DNA from: Artemisia argyi
Lineage: Eukaryota > Streptophyta > Magnoliopsida > Asterales > Asteraceae
DNA: 64,000 nt
NCBI GenBank assembly: GCA_030686995.1
Contig: CM060703.1
Coordinates: forward strand, 119,766,861-119,830,860
Direction of reading: 5' to 3'
Part shown: piece after piece, positions 36,659-48,604 of the stretch
Layout of the letters: each line of letters begins with the position of its first letter
Numbering within the stretch: the stretch's first letter is position 1
Translations under genes and position numbers: made by a program
Notes under the pieces: generated by a model
Database searches by the model: none
What the model was told of the DNA's origin: nothing
What the model saw: only the letters and a program-made list of their open reading frames with translations

Positions 36659-38727
36659 TAAAGTATTGTCGTGTCCTCACGCAATGTGATCAATTCACGC
36701 TTTTGGGATAAATAATTTCAAAACACTTTTTACTAACTTTGAAAAGTAGCAAGGAGGTTCAAAAGAGATTACAAAATAATTTATTCCCGCAAACGCTCCA
36801 TTTTCCAAAAAATTTCCTTTATTCCACTTTATTCTATTTTTGTACTTTTCCATACTTCATACTTGTGACGGTTTGTAGAAATTTCATTATTTTTGCAATA
36901 ATTGTTAGGGTCAACGAGTAGAAACACTTCTATTTTAAGAAGCGACCATACGGATAAAAATCGTCATCCTTGATTTTTCACGAGTCCCCAAACTAAGCGT
37001 ACAAACGAGATCATAGCTTATCTACAAATTAGATGCTAACACTACTCATAACAGTTACTTGTGGAAAACTCCTTACTCCCATTTCCTAGGTTTTGTATCT
37101 CAATATTTTATTTTGTTGAGAAATGAATTGCTTCATATTTTCTCGTTTCAATAATTTTTAAGTCCGATAGTGATACATAAGTTAAAACGATAAGTAGTTA
37201 TTCATTTTCTCTTAAGAACCACTGCAATAGAAATTCGGTCCACATCAAGGAATTTGGGGTACATACAATATCAAAGATATAAGTTGCGGAGTACGATCAC
37301 GTGCACCTCATGTGACTGATTACTAATCACTTATCACATGCACCTCACGCGCCAACAACTTATTTACATACATAAGCTCTTATTCGATAAAACTTTCGAC
37401 TTTCACTTTTTCATTTTTTTTCACTTTTCTCATCTTTTCATACTTTTCACTTTTTTTTTACTTTCTTGACTTTTCTCATAACATCAATGGAAGCTTATCG
37501 GGTAGCTTCAAAACCACATGGATAATCAACTTTTGACTTTTTCACTTTTTGCTCTTATTTTTGATGTTCCTTGATATGTACCCAACTTCTAAAGCAAAAA
37601 TTCTCTTAAGAAAATAAAAAACTAAATATTATTCAAACCGAAATACCACTAATTAACCTAGAACATCTATTATATATTGGTGACGTATCTGATGGGAGTA
37701 AAAAGCCACAAGTACCTCTCATGAGCTCTAAAGAGAACCACTACTCCACGTTTAGCATCTAACTTCTAAATAAACTCTATCATTTCTCGCTTTTCGCAAT
37801 TTAAGATTCCAAATAATGAAACCAGCGAATACTTAGCCGATAATCAGCCACGCATATATAAAGTCAGTCACGGAAACTTGCAAATTCTAGAAGAAGAATT
37901 CGCGTTTTCTAGCTCCTGATGTAAAAGACTAGCGAAAGCTTTTAAGCTGCACATGTATAAAGTCAAGTACGGGAACTTGCAGATTCTTAAGAAAGAATTC
38001 GCATTTTATAGCTCCTTGTGTACAAAACTAGCACAAGCTTATGTGATCATCATTGGTTAAGGGAACAAGCTAGGGCTCAACACACCCGATCAAGTCAAAA
38101 TATTTATTCCTACTCTCGCCAGCAAGAAAGTCAACAAGGTGTCAAAACACTTATTCAAACTTTATTATATTTTTGTACAACTTTTTCAACTTTTTCTCAT
38201 CTTTTTGTGCTTTTTCATTGCTTTTTTCATCAAAATTTTTGAAATTTTCTCATTTTTTTTCAATTTTTATTATTTTTGTGGAAAAACGGAGTTGCAAGAG
38301 TACACGACTTGTGAAAAATGCTAGGTCAAAATCGAATCGAAGATTCACCCTCCCCCCGACTAGAACGAAACGTTGTCCTCAATGTTTTATGGGTTAAGGT
38401 AATCCTAACAAAATTCTAGGCCCGTTTATTAATTATGCCAAAGAAAACGTTAGTCGATAATATTCACGGATATAGGATTTCCAAAAAGCACCGATGAATG
38501 AGACTCCAAGAGAAGATAACGAGCACAAGAGTCATCATAAATCATGGACAATCCTGAACAAACATCACAAACAACCACGGAACACAAAAGTAGAAGAGGC
38601 ACCCCCTCCTCACGTTAGGTGTTAGAAAATAGAAAATAAGAAGATGAAATTGGATAAGCATGGGTTGCCACCCACGAAGCGCTTGTTTTTGTTAACCGAG
38701 TCACATGAGCTTGACTCGATCCCCGAA
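36659..38727 (-). other. Interior 3' of the ORF, non-coding
   Basis: About 2 kb with no ORF of note on the coding strand. It contains many TTTTCA/ACTTTT-type runs on the plus strand (37380-37560 and 38140-38280). A ~90-bp segment occurs twice: GCATATATAAAGTCAGTCACGGAAACTTGCA-like near 37850 and again near 37960. Confidence 0.6.
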
Positions 38728-40482
38728 TTAATTCGTCCTTGGGGAGAGTAGATTGAACGGCCACTTGAAAATAGAGATGCCCGGATCAAATATGGTATAC
38801 TCACTCCCGGTTGAGTGGAAAAGTGACGAAGTGATGGGATAAACAAAGAATGGGTGAAATACCCTGATGATAATATCATAATCATACATCTCATCCACCA
38901 CTCCAAAAATATCATTATCTGTACCGGATTTAAAAACTTCATCGGGTGGTTTTGCAGGTGGACGAGAAGAAGAAGAATAGAAAGAAATATCATTCTCGTC
39001 ATTCTCAATACTCGGTGGTATCGAGTCATCCGCAGCAAGAAATAGATCGACATCCTCTAAAAGAGGGTCACGTAACGGATTATCGAAAATAGAAATAGAA
39101 TCAATCTCAAAGTGAAAACACTCATAATCCAGAAGAGAGATATCAGCATGAATAGTGGGACTGCCACTACTCGTCTCTTCAAATCGAAAAATTTCAAGCT
39201 CGGGTAAGAAATCACTATCCATAACGGGGATAGGAGAAAAAGTCGGAGAATTATTTAACGCCTCAATACGGGAGATAAGAAGATTGACATTTAACAATGT
39301 TTCACGAAGAGCTTCATCTTGTATTTCCGTATCAACATCTTCTTCATAATCATCGATATCTACACAAGAGTCTTCATCACTCGTAGTATACTCATTGTGA
39401 GAATCGGAATAACTTTCGACTTCATCATAATCATCATTGTTCATCGGAGGAAGAGAAGTTAACGGTTCTTCATTCAATAACTCTTCAAGTACACGAATAT
39501 CTTCCTCCGGATCAAAATTAGCATCGTCAACCATTGTCGGAATGGCATCATTAGCAAGAAATGCCTCGATCTCATCTAAAACAGCATCACTCCCTTCAAC
39601 CGGTGTGAAAGAAGGATGGAAAGAAGAATCACCGTTAGAATTTTCCCCGGACTCACTTTGGATTGGAACGAGGTTCTCAACACTAGACATATTGAATTCG
39701 TCAGATTCCGTTGCCGGAATAGTGTCAAGAGGCTCGTCCCCCATTATTAGAGAGTCCACTGGTTCTACGGGAGAAGAGATAGAATCATTTTGAGAATTTA
39801 GATTGATCGTGATCGTGGAACTATCATCATACAAACAACACTCACAAAATTGGAACTTTCTTTCTTCAACAAGAGGTTCTTCCATTGATTTCTCATTAGG
39901 CTCGGGAGTAGATGTATAACGACTAGTCACCATCTCTTTCAACTTATCGATCATTGATTTGATTTCAAAAATTTGATTAGTAAAATCGGAAGTTTGTGGG
40001 GGTTGGTAAAAACCATTAGAATCATAACAAGGATTAGGTTCATGATAAACATTTTCAAACGATCATCCACAATTTTCAAAATTCGATGTATTTTGAAATG
40101 AATCACCATTGTAATACAAATTTTGCTCATAAAAATCATTTTGAGGATAACAATCAAGGCTCGGATCGTAAGCGTAAGACGTATCAGCATTCGGGGCATA
40201 GCACATACAATCGGTGTATCCACATACATCACAAAAACATCGCCCACACGGCATTCCTTCTTCGGACGGGTTTCCACAATTATAACAATAAAACGAAGGT
40301 GGTGGTGGTGTATAAAAATCGGGAATGTTTGACGAATTGTTGATCGAATTTTGATCATACGAGTGAGAATTACAATTCAAACAAACGCCATCGCGAATAT
40401 TATTTCCACATTCGTCGCATGTACACCACACACACAACCCTCCGAAGAACGGTTCTCCACAATTAGTACAAATCGGATCCAT
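38728..40482 (-). pseudogene. Retroelement ORF with a duplicated Cys module, one stop codon
   Basis: A 585-codon frame beginning at ATG 40480-40482, about 180 bp after the PBS. A single TGA at 40060-40062 interrupts it after residue 140. The N-terminal part has two copies of a cysteine module: Cys 5, 8, 17, 20, 22, 25, 34, 37 and Cys 66, 69, 79, 82, 84, 87, 92, 94. The core of each is CxxCG, 7-9 residues, CxxCxCxxCG. This looks like zinc binding. After the stop the protein is strongly acidic and Ser-rich, with no known fold that I can name. I recall similar ORFs in composite-family retroelements. A nucleic-acid-binding role is plausible from the Cys modules but not shown. Confidence 0.7.
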
Positions 40483-40660
40483 AAGAATTAAACGTGAGAA
40501 GGTTTGAGAAGAAGAATCAAATTTAAGAGGATAAGAAGATTATTTTTGATTTTTTTGATTTTAAAATATTTATATTTTTAGAAAAAATGTATACAAGATA
40601 GTAGAAAAACTTAACACAACGCGATTTTCAAAACAATTATTCAAAACTCACGTCCACCCT

Positions 40661-40677
40661 CCCTGGCAGCGGCGCCA
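40661..40677 (-). promoter_or_regulatory. Primer-binding site, tRNA-Asp type
   Basis: The minus strand reads TGGCGCCGCTGCCAGGG three bases after the 5' LTR. It complements the 3' end of plant tRNA-Asp (…CCCCGGCAACGGCGCCA) with two mismatches. Confidence 0.82.
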
Positions 40678-40680
40678 TTT

Positions 40681-43600
40681 TGATAGAGGCTTTTCGTAGT
40701 ATATAATTATTCTGAAGAAATACTCGTGAAAGTATTTCCCGGGTCGTTTTCTCAGTGAAGGTAGAATGGAGTCATGAATAATCGAATCGCGAAATCGAGT
40801 CGTGAAAAGTGGTAAAGTGAAAAATATGATTTTGTAATTCAAGTTATGATAAGAAATGATAAAATATGAAGAATTTACAAGCTAGGTATGTACGAATGTT
40901 AAAAAACGTGAAAACGGGAATTCAAACGTGAAAATTAACGTAACGTACGAAATAAAACGCGACTTATATACAAGAAATGATTCCACAAATGTGAAACAAG
41001 TTTCTAAAAATCTTAAACTACTAAAAAGAATTTTGAGGAAAAGAAAAATATTTTTTAGACTTTTTATTTATTTTCTAGAATTAATTTTCTATTTATTGAA
41101 TTAAAAGGTAATTAAAAATAAAAGAAAATGTGAAAAATAATGGGAAAATTATGAAAACTATTCTGAAAATCAAGAATATTATAAAAGAATTTTCAAAACT
41201 ATTTTTGTATTTTTCAAAGCTTTTTCTAATTTTTTTCTTTGATTTTTATTATTTAAAATGATTTAAAAATGATTATAAACTAAAAGAAATTAAGAAAAAT
41301 AGTAAATGAACTCATAAAATTATGAAAATTTTACAGAAATTCTAAAATGATATAGACAGCTTGCAGAAAAAATTTGGAAAAGAAAAATTAAGCAGAAGAG
41401 CATATAAGCACCAAAACAGATTATAGCAAGTGCTTATTTATAAGCACTTGCCAAGAAAACTTTACCAAACTATAAACACAGTTACAATATGATAGAATAA
41501 GCACCAATAAGCTCAGATATGAACAGTGGAAGCTCAGAAACAAGAGAAGCAAGCAATAAGCATTCTAGTGATAAGCTAATGAATAAGCATAATGAAAAAC
41601 AGAATAAGCTAGCAACTAAAAATAACTCAGAGCACTAAACAAACTGCTAAAAAACTCAGAAAAGCCAATATATCTCAATCACAAGCTTATACGAACAAAT
41701 GCAGCCCTAATTACCAAAACAGAAAAACAGGCCTAAAGCCACTGATTTCAGGCCAAATAAGCACTGCCTAATAAGTTGGAAAATGAAAACTGATGGTGGC
41801 TAATGATCAACTACCTAACTGAGAGTCTAAAAAGTGCAAAAGCCCTATCACGACTGACCAATTACTTACCTAAATAGATCCTATATCAGCAGCTCATGAA
41901 CCGATTAAAACTAAGTAGATTGACTATTAAGTACCACCTCAACTTTGACTTAATCCATATTAACTCTACTGAATCTGCTTCAACTAGTTGTATTAAGCTA
42001 AATTTACGCTAAATTAAGCTAACTAGATCAATTATGCATATGCTACTACGAGTATTCTATCTGATACTAACTATACTAACTGTTAAGCTAATATTGAAAT
42101 CTAATTTGACTTTTACTAATATAACCTACTGATTTTTATGCAATAAATCTCTATTACAATACTAAAACAGCCTAGGTGTATCAATCAAACAACTATTCAA
42201 CTACTTCAATCCTCAGAAAGCCACAGATCCAAACACCCTCTTATCTATCAATATAACTATGAAATCATGAATTATGCAACTAATTACCAAACTACTGATT
42301 AAACTAACTAAATTAATACTACTAGAAACAGAATAAGCAATTAAATCAAATAGAAAACACCAAAAACACAGAATCATGAGACAAGTTAAAATCACAGATC
42401 TAGGTATAGTAAAACAAACAGTTACACTAAGGAATCATGAAACAAGCTAACAACTAACTTAAGAGTGAACAATCTAATAACTACAACAATAATAAAGGTA
42501 CAATCAATAATAAGATGCAACAGAAAACAAGGGAAACACATATCTCATAATCAATCTACTATATAAGCAAAGTTGAAAATGAAACTTACAATGAGTTAAC
42601 CCTCAGCATGAACAGAGGGCTTCACTAAGCTAGCCTATCTTTGGATAGGCAAAGAACTTCTAAATCACTCCTTTGACTATCAAAATCACCCAAGTTTCAT
42701 CAAAAAAATCTATGCAGTTTACTTTCATTGACTTGCTATAAGTACTTGTGATATTAAAATGAAAACAATTTCACATGAAGTGACAAAATTTGAATGAATT
42801 GTAAAAAAACTAATGAGCTTGTTATAAAGCTTATAAAGACAGATTGAAAACTTATTTCTATTTATTTCTGCAAATGATTTAACATGAATTATGATGAGAT
42901 ACTAATTAAGCTAAGTAAGAAATTAAGATGTAAAAGAGGAACTGATTGAATTAAATTGACAAAACAGTTAAGAAATGAACAATAAGCAATAAGAACAATT
43001 AAGCTAAATGATTCAAAAATAAAACTAATTGCATTAAAAGTAAAAAGTTACACTAAGTTTTAAGCTATTACAACCAAATGAAATTTTGGTAGAGCCTGGC
43101 TACTCCAAGACTCCACACTCTAATCAACTATCTATCACTCTTTTTATAGTGGAAGTGAGGAGAGAGTATATGGATTGCCATGTTGGAAATCCGTGTGAGG
43201 TTGTGCTTCTTCACACCTATTCTGAGCCGTTTGATCAACTTCAATCATTATCCACACAATGTACACCCTTGGATCTTCATTTGTGACGTTTCCCAACCAA
43301 TAAGTGCTTGCCACGTATCCCAAATGTGTGCTTGTTTGAGTCTGACACAAGCTGACATCCCCCTAAGCTTCTAGAATACCTCTGAATTGACCCAATTACC
43401 CTTAATTGTGGTTAATTTTGGAGAGGGATAATTAGGGTTCATGTTTAATGTTCGTTGAATAGTAAAATCTGGGAATGGGTTAATATTTGGGGGGCGGGTG
43501 AGTGTACGGGTAACTTAATATTATTGGGGTTTGACTTTGGGTGTTGTGGGGTTTGACCGAATTAGGACTGGGCCGGGTCAAGGTTTGGTGGATTGGGCTT

Positions 43601-44041
43601 TGGACTAAGGTGGTGGCTGGGTATTTTAATTGGTTTAGATGGATTTTATTGGATCACGCCTAATTTCAGTTTTGGTAATATTAAAGAAGCAAGGACCAAA
43701 AGTGTACTTTCTGAAAATTAGAGGGCCACTTCTGCCAATTATGAAACATTAATCCAAGGGCTAATCTTGCCAAATAGTTATTCTTCAAGGTAGATTCTGA
43801 CAGTCTGAGCATAAAAGTGATCCGAACTTGAAAACTCTTTCCCGGCTTCGACTCTTGAACCTTTTCATACTCTCGTGCCCGATTTCGTTGTTTTCCCGTG
43901 ATTTATCGTCTTTTTTTATGATAAATCCGTTCCTGCACATCCACAACATAAAAACACACGTTTTCTTGGCATTTGTTAGCTCAAATAGTCATATTGGGTC
44001 GGTTTTTGGCTATAAAACAGTGAGTGAATAAGCACTCACCA
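40681..44041 (-). repeat. 5' LTR (3361 bp)
   Basis: Nearly identical to 33284-36645, with differences mainly single substitutions and short homopolymer indels. The small readings repeated in both LTRs are not genes. Confidence 0.92.
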
Positions 44042-44273
44042 GATAGCCTCAAAACCCAAAACAAACCGCGTCACATAGTAAATAAAATATAAAATTTTCA
44101 ACTCCCCCTTTTATTTTAATTTTTTCCCTCTCTTCAATTCGCCCAATTTCAAACCCTAATTTATTTCCCCCAATTTCAAACCGTCACTCAAATTTTAAAT
44201 CAAAATAAAATCCAATCAACACACACACAATTTTAACTCATCAATTATTAGTTTTTATAAAATTAATAATCTG

Positions 44274-44598
44274 ATGGATGATTCTTTAACCGTTATGCAA
44301 TACAAATCAAAACCAGTAGCTCGTCGTACTAACATCAAAGTTCACTTCTGTGCACACCAACTGTTCGACAAAATTGCGCAATAGGAAGATGAGGATTTGA
44401 AGGAGGTAGAAGATGATGAGCCGTTGTTGGCTGATAAAATGATTGAAGATTGTTTTGTTGATGCTACTGATGATGAGACTGAGGCGTGTATAACGTCTAA
44501 TCGAGATCAGCGCGAAGAGGAGTATAATCCGGTGATGTTGGTTGCAACGAGTTCTTAGAGTTGGTACGAGGATGTTTACGAGAAGCCGTCTTTGGTGG
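44274..44598 (+). pseudogene. Captured first-exon-like fragment of an unknown gene
   Basis: A stretch resembling a 5' UTR (44047-44273, with CAAACCCTAATTT) leads to ATG 44274. The frame then reads MDDSLTVMQYKSKPVARR, NIKVHFCAHQLFDKI and an acidic part (EDEPLLADKMIEDCF-like), to SWYEDVYEKPSLV. It ends at a possible GT donor (GTGGTATGAG). Two in-frame TAG codons, at 44382-44384 and 44556-44558, break it. Codon-like composition and the long frame suggest former coding sequence. I do not recognise the family. It may belong with the metacaspase exons downstream or come from another gene. Confidence 0.5.
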
Positions 44599-44599
44599 T

Positions 44600-46196
44600 A
44601 TGAGTTTTGTTTATTAATGTTTTAGCTTGATTCTTATTTGTTGATACTGTTTATAGTTATTGTTAGTATTAGTTTAAAGTTTGCGGATAAGATTGATATA
44701 TTTTTTTTTGTCGTGTGTTTCACGGGTAGTTTAGTTTTTGTGGGTGCTGAGTGGTTTTTGATGATTGTTATTTGTTTATATCTATTTTTAGTTGCATATA
44801 ATAAAAGAGTAGTATATGCTATATAGTACCTCACACACATACTGTACATCAAATAAAAAAATTAAATTTTTAGACGTTGTCATAGCAAACACTTGTTTTT
44901 AGATGTATATTGGACATCCTTTGCTGTCGTAGTCTGCACTTCAGTTGTTCCTTGAATTTTCAAGCTGGAAATGTGAAAAAGCCACAAATACATCAGCAAC
45001 ATATTAATAGCATCTAAACACCAGACTTTGTTTGTCTTTGCATATTAACAAAAAAATGAAAGAATGTTATTCACCTTGAGTTTTAGTTAATGGGTATGAC
45101 GATGATTAATTTCAAGCTAAACTTGATATGAAGATGGAACCCTGAAGATTTTGAATTGTATCAAGAAGGTCTGGAAGGGTCATATATTGAATCAAAATAA
45201 TATCTATATTTCTGCTGTACCAAGGTGTTTTCGATCAAGTTTATCTTTGATGTCTTAAATGGTCAACCCTATTCAGGTCTTCATAATTAAGTGATTAGAA
45301 TGTTACCTCTTAAATGGGCAAAGCTATTCAGGTCTTCACGGATATTACTTCTTATCAATATAAAAATACTATATGATATGCAAAAAATGGCAATCTTTCC
45401 TTAGCATTCTTCATAACCCGACTAATCGGTCATGTTAAGCTTCTATAACTAATCTGCCTAAGTAAGTACTATAGTTAGTCTTTGTTTTTATTTTTGTTTT
45501 TGTTTTGTTTTGTTTTGTTTTTTTTATTTATTTTTTATTTTTTTTATGTTTTGTTTTGATTTATTTATTTATTTTTTATTTTTTTTTGTTTTGTTTTTTA
45601 TTTTTGCCTGTTTTGTATATCGCGGTTAGTATTGTGTATGGATGCGAGTGGTATTGGTGATTGGAATATTCAAGATATTGGATTAGGATTACGGAAGGAA
45701 ATGTTGGCGTGATAATATCTAGTTTTAAACATTGTGGAGGTAGTAGTATATAATAAGCAGTCCCTCCCATGTAGACTGTCATTTATTAAAAAAATATTAT
45801 TTTTAAGGTATTTTGTATCGCGATGTTTTATGAATCAGAAATCATTAAGTTGACTTACCGAATTTGGTTTACAACACTCATTGCACTAGTGGTTGTGATC
45901 TGTAAAAATATTCCATATTCAGGGATTGTATTTGTCAAAATTGCTCTATAAATGTTAACCAGTTGTTTTTTCATATGCAAATAGCTTCGACTTCTAAAGG
46001 TTTGAACTTGACATCCATAAGTTTTGCACTTTTGTGTATTTTGTTGTGTCCGTGTTTAATTTTAAGATGATTTGTATTTAGTACGTTTTTTACACCATTT
46101 ATCATGGAGTAATCTAATGTCTGAACGTGCATATTTGATTGGTTCGAATGTTCTTATTTTCGTTCAACTGACAATGTAAACGTTGTATGGATGTAG
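44600..46196. other. Intron-like spacer in the CACTA interior
   Basis: T-rich, without gene-like frames. It includes a long T-rich low-complexity patch at 45480-45610. The readings at 44634-44852 and 45576-45782 have no motif. It may be intron sequence captured with the neighbouring exons. Confidence 0.5.
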
Positions 46197-46781
46197 GAAC
46201 GGGAGGTATGCATGGGAGGACCATAGCCCTCAATCGGGAAAAACCAAAGGCACAAATGGAGGGGAAGTCATCTCTTTTAGTGGATGTGACGATGATCAAT
46301 CCGCTATTGATACATCTGTAAATTCCTATTCCTTTCTCACGGGTCTTCCTGTTTAATGCATGAATAGTAACCAATTCCTCAAATAAAAGTCATATTTTGT
46401 TTCTGGAAACATTCTTAGTTATTTTGTTCTTTGTTATACAAGCAATACATAATAAAATTGTACCAAAGTTGGTTACATTTTAATGCATTTTCCCATTTGA
46501 AGAATAATGTAATACAGTACTTTGTTAAAATTACGTGCTCGATCAAACGTACCAATCTAATGAGGTCATATGTACAGGCTCTTTCAAAGGGGACTTCAAC
46601 TGGAGCAATGACATTTTCATTTATACAAGCAATTGAACGTGGGAAAGCAACAACGTATGGTGATATACTGACCTCAATGAGAACCACCATACAAGAAGTT
46701 GCAACTGATTTGGGTGGTGATGCTGTTACATCTCTCCTTAGTATGCTTTTAAACGGAGGAAGTCTTGGTGCTATAAAACAG
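46197..46781 (+). pseudogene. Captured exons of a type I metacaspase
   Basis: Two exon-like blocks with correct borders. Exon a (46197-46317, AG before, GTAAAT after) reads NGRYAWEDHSPQSGK, TKGTNGGEVISFSGCDDDQS and AIDTS. Exon b (46578-46781, AG before, GTATTT after) reads ALSKGTSTGAMTFSFIQAIE, RGKATTYGDILTSM, then LLSMLLNGG. This is the C-terminal (p10-like) part of plant type I metacaspases, Cys-dependent peptidases that cut after Arg/Lys and act in cell death and protein quality control. The p20 part with the catalytic His and Cys is absent, so no enzyme could form. The open frames and intact splice sites suggest fairly recent capture. Minus-strand readings here are shadows. Confidence 0.85.
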
Positions 46782-47035
46782 GTATTTTCATCTTTCAAGC
46801 TACTCGTATTTTAAGTATCATCGAAGTGTATCTATGCATAATGGTTGATCTATATGTCAATCAGTCCATGATGATTTTTTGAGGTCCGCTAAATATTTAT
46901 CCAAAGGGTTGTTTAGACAGTTGGTCTATCAGTGTTTCCTTGGGCAATACAAAAACATCCGACACCTTGTGATTGTAAGGCCTTAAGCTCTATTATCTTT
47001 TATACTTATTTGGATTTTGGTATGATTTAGGTTCA

Positions 47036-48016
47036 CTTTACAATAGGGGTGAGCAAATAGACTGAGAACCGAACCGGAACTGACCCAAGCCGAACCGCAT
47101 TTTAGAACCGCAGTTCGGTTCTCGGTTCTTAAATATTTCAAATCTCGGTTCTTAGTTCGGTTCGGTTCGGAACCACGGGTATCAATTCCAGAACTGAAGA
47201 ACCACCTGAGTTACAGACTTAATTTTAACTGATTATTATATATAAACTAGATAGAATATGAAAATATATCATGTTGATATCTTGTTAAATTCATGTTTGT
47301 TGTAATCTTGCTAAATCCACAGTTGGAGGAGATGGGAGGATGATGCTCAAGTGGATCAGCATGATGTGCTTACTGGTACGTATATATATCTATTTGTTAT
47401 CATTCGTAAATGTATATTACTATAATATATCTAGCTAGTTATCATTCTTATGTGGAGAAATCAAGAAACAAGATAATGCAAAGACAATCAACAATGGCTA
47501 AATTCCACACATTCAATCCTATGCTCTGAAATGGTTGTTTTACTTGGATGGTAAGTACAATGGTTCATATCGTGCATATGTATCATTTATGATTTGACAT
47601 TAGAAATTAGCTTGTTTATGGGAAGCATCTAACCAAAAGAGAATTGAAGTATGTTTTTAAACTCTTATAACATTTCTGGCTTTCAGCCAAATTGCCAACG
47701 ACCGAAAGCAAACTTTCTCTAGATAAAGTTTCAAACTTTTTACTAGTACACTTTAATCATTCAATATTATTCGGCTAAATACTTTTATTGTTCAATATTA
47801 TTTACACTTTACACGTAAATGAGTTCAAACATAAAAAAATGTGGAATTTTTGGGTACTTTTTAAAAAATTTCGGTTCCAATCGGGTAGAGACAAATACCC
47901 GAACCGGACCCAAGAACCAAACCGGAACCGAAACAAGCTTTTTGGCCCGGTTCTCGGTTCTCAGTTCGAGGTTGGTTCTTTGCTGTTCCGGAACCGCGCT
48001 TACCCCTACTTTGCAA
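47036..48016. mobile_element. hAT-type non-autonomous element with target duplication
   Basis: The element body is 47044-48008, starting TAGGGGTGAGCAAA and ending GCGCTTACCCCTA. It is flanked by an 8-bp near-duplicate, CTTTACAA (47036-47043) and CTTTGCAA (48009-48016), the length typical of hAT elements. Both ends are rich in GGTTCGGTTC/GAACCGAACC strings. The middle (47220-47850) has no transposase. It inserted downstream of the metacaspase exons. Confidence 0.82.
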
Positions 48017-48604
48017 ATGACACTTTGTGTTTATAATATGGCGTGTCTTAATATAAATTTTTATTTGTTCAAGGTTAAGGTATTTGAAATCAAGTTTGAT
48101 TTTTTTTGCTTTCCACAGGAATATGACAGATTCTTACCTCTCCCTTCTTGTTACGAGGTGGATTTCAAATACGAGTTATATGTAGTTGTACATACGGCCT
48201 TTACAACTAGCTGTGGTCATTATTAATGTTAACGTACGATCTGCACCTAATACATGGTACAAGTTTGATGTCTCCAAGGAAAAATATATTAGATCCATCT
48301 GCAACTGTTTAAATTGTGTACAGTAATCTGGAAACTGATTTCATTTTTGTTTTTTTCATCTTGATAGCTTACTAGTGTTATTCAAGCTAGAGTGCTTTCA
48401 GAAGAAGCATACATTCCGTTTTATGCAAAACAAGGCACACCTTGGTTTGCTAGCTTTATGGAAACATATAAACCGTCCTTGGCTAATTTTTATTTTGAAC
48501 GGCATTACAATTTTATATTTAGTTCAGTTATATGCATTCCAATTTTATTGTATTTGAATTAATTTTGATTTATATATTTGAATTTGTTTTGATATATATT
48601 GATT
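48017..48604. other. Spacer before the right array
   Basis: AT-rich, with no clear gene. A possible acceptor (CTTTCCACAG at 48110-48119) is followed by a short open stretch that could be a decayed last metacaspase exon. The similarity is too weak to call. Confidence 0.4.

Larger units (their letters stand above)
33284..44041 (-). mobile_element. 10.8-kb non-autonomous LTR element with a Cys-rich ORF
   Basis: Two LTRs of 3362 and 3361 bp that are nearly identical by eye, flanked by the 5-bp duplication GATAG (33279-33283 and 44042-44046). A PBS complementary to the 3' end of tRNA-Asp and a G-rich polypurine tract place it on the minus strand. The 4-kb interior encodes one long ORF without protease, reverse transcriptase or integrase. 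It must have moved with proteins from another element. The intact duplication and near-identical LTRs suggest it is one of the younger insertions in the window. Confidence 0.92.

Noticed and set aside
46114..46798. Two minus-strand ORFs of 86 and 127 codons
   Set aside because: They are antisense to the metacaspase exons, which have clear homology and splice borders on the plus strand.
48110..48230. A last metacaspase exon after the CTTTCCACAG acceptor
   Set aside because: The short reading (EYDRFLPLPSCYEVDF) is too unlike the expected C-terminus (EPQL...FDVY...F) for a call.
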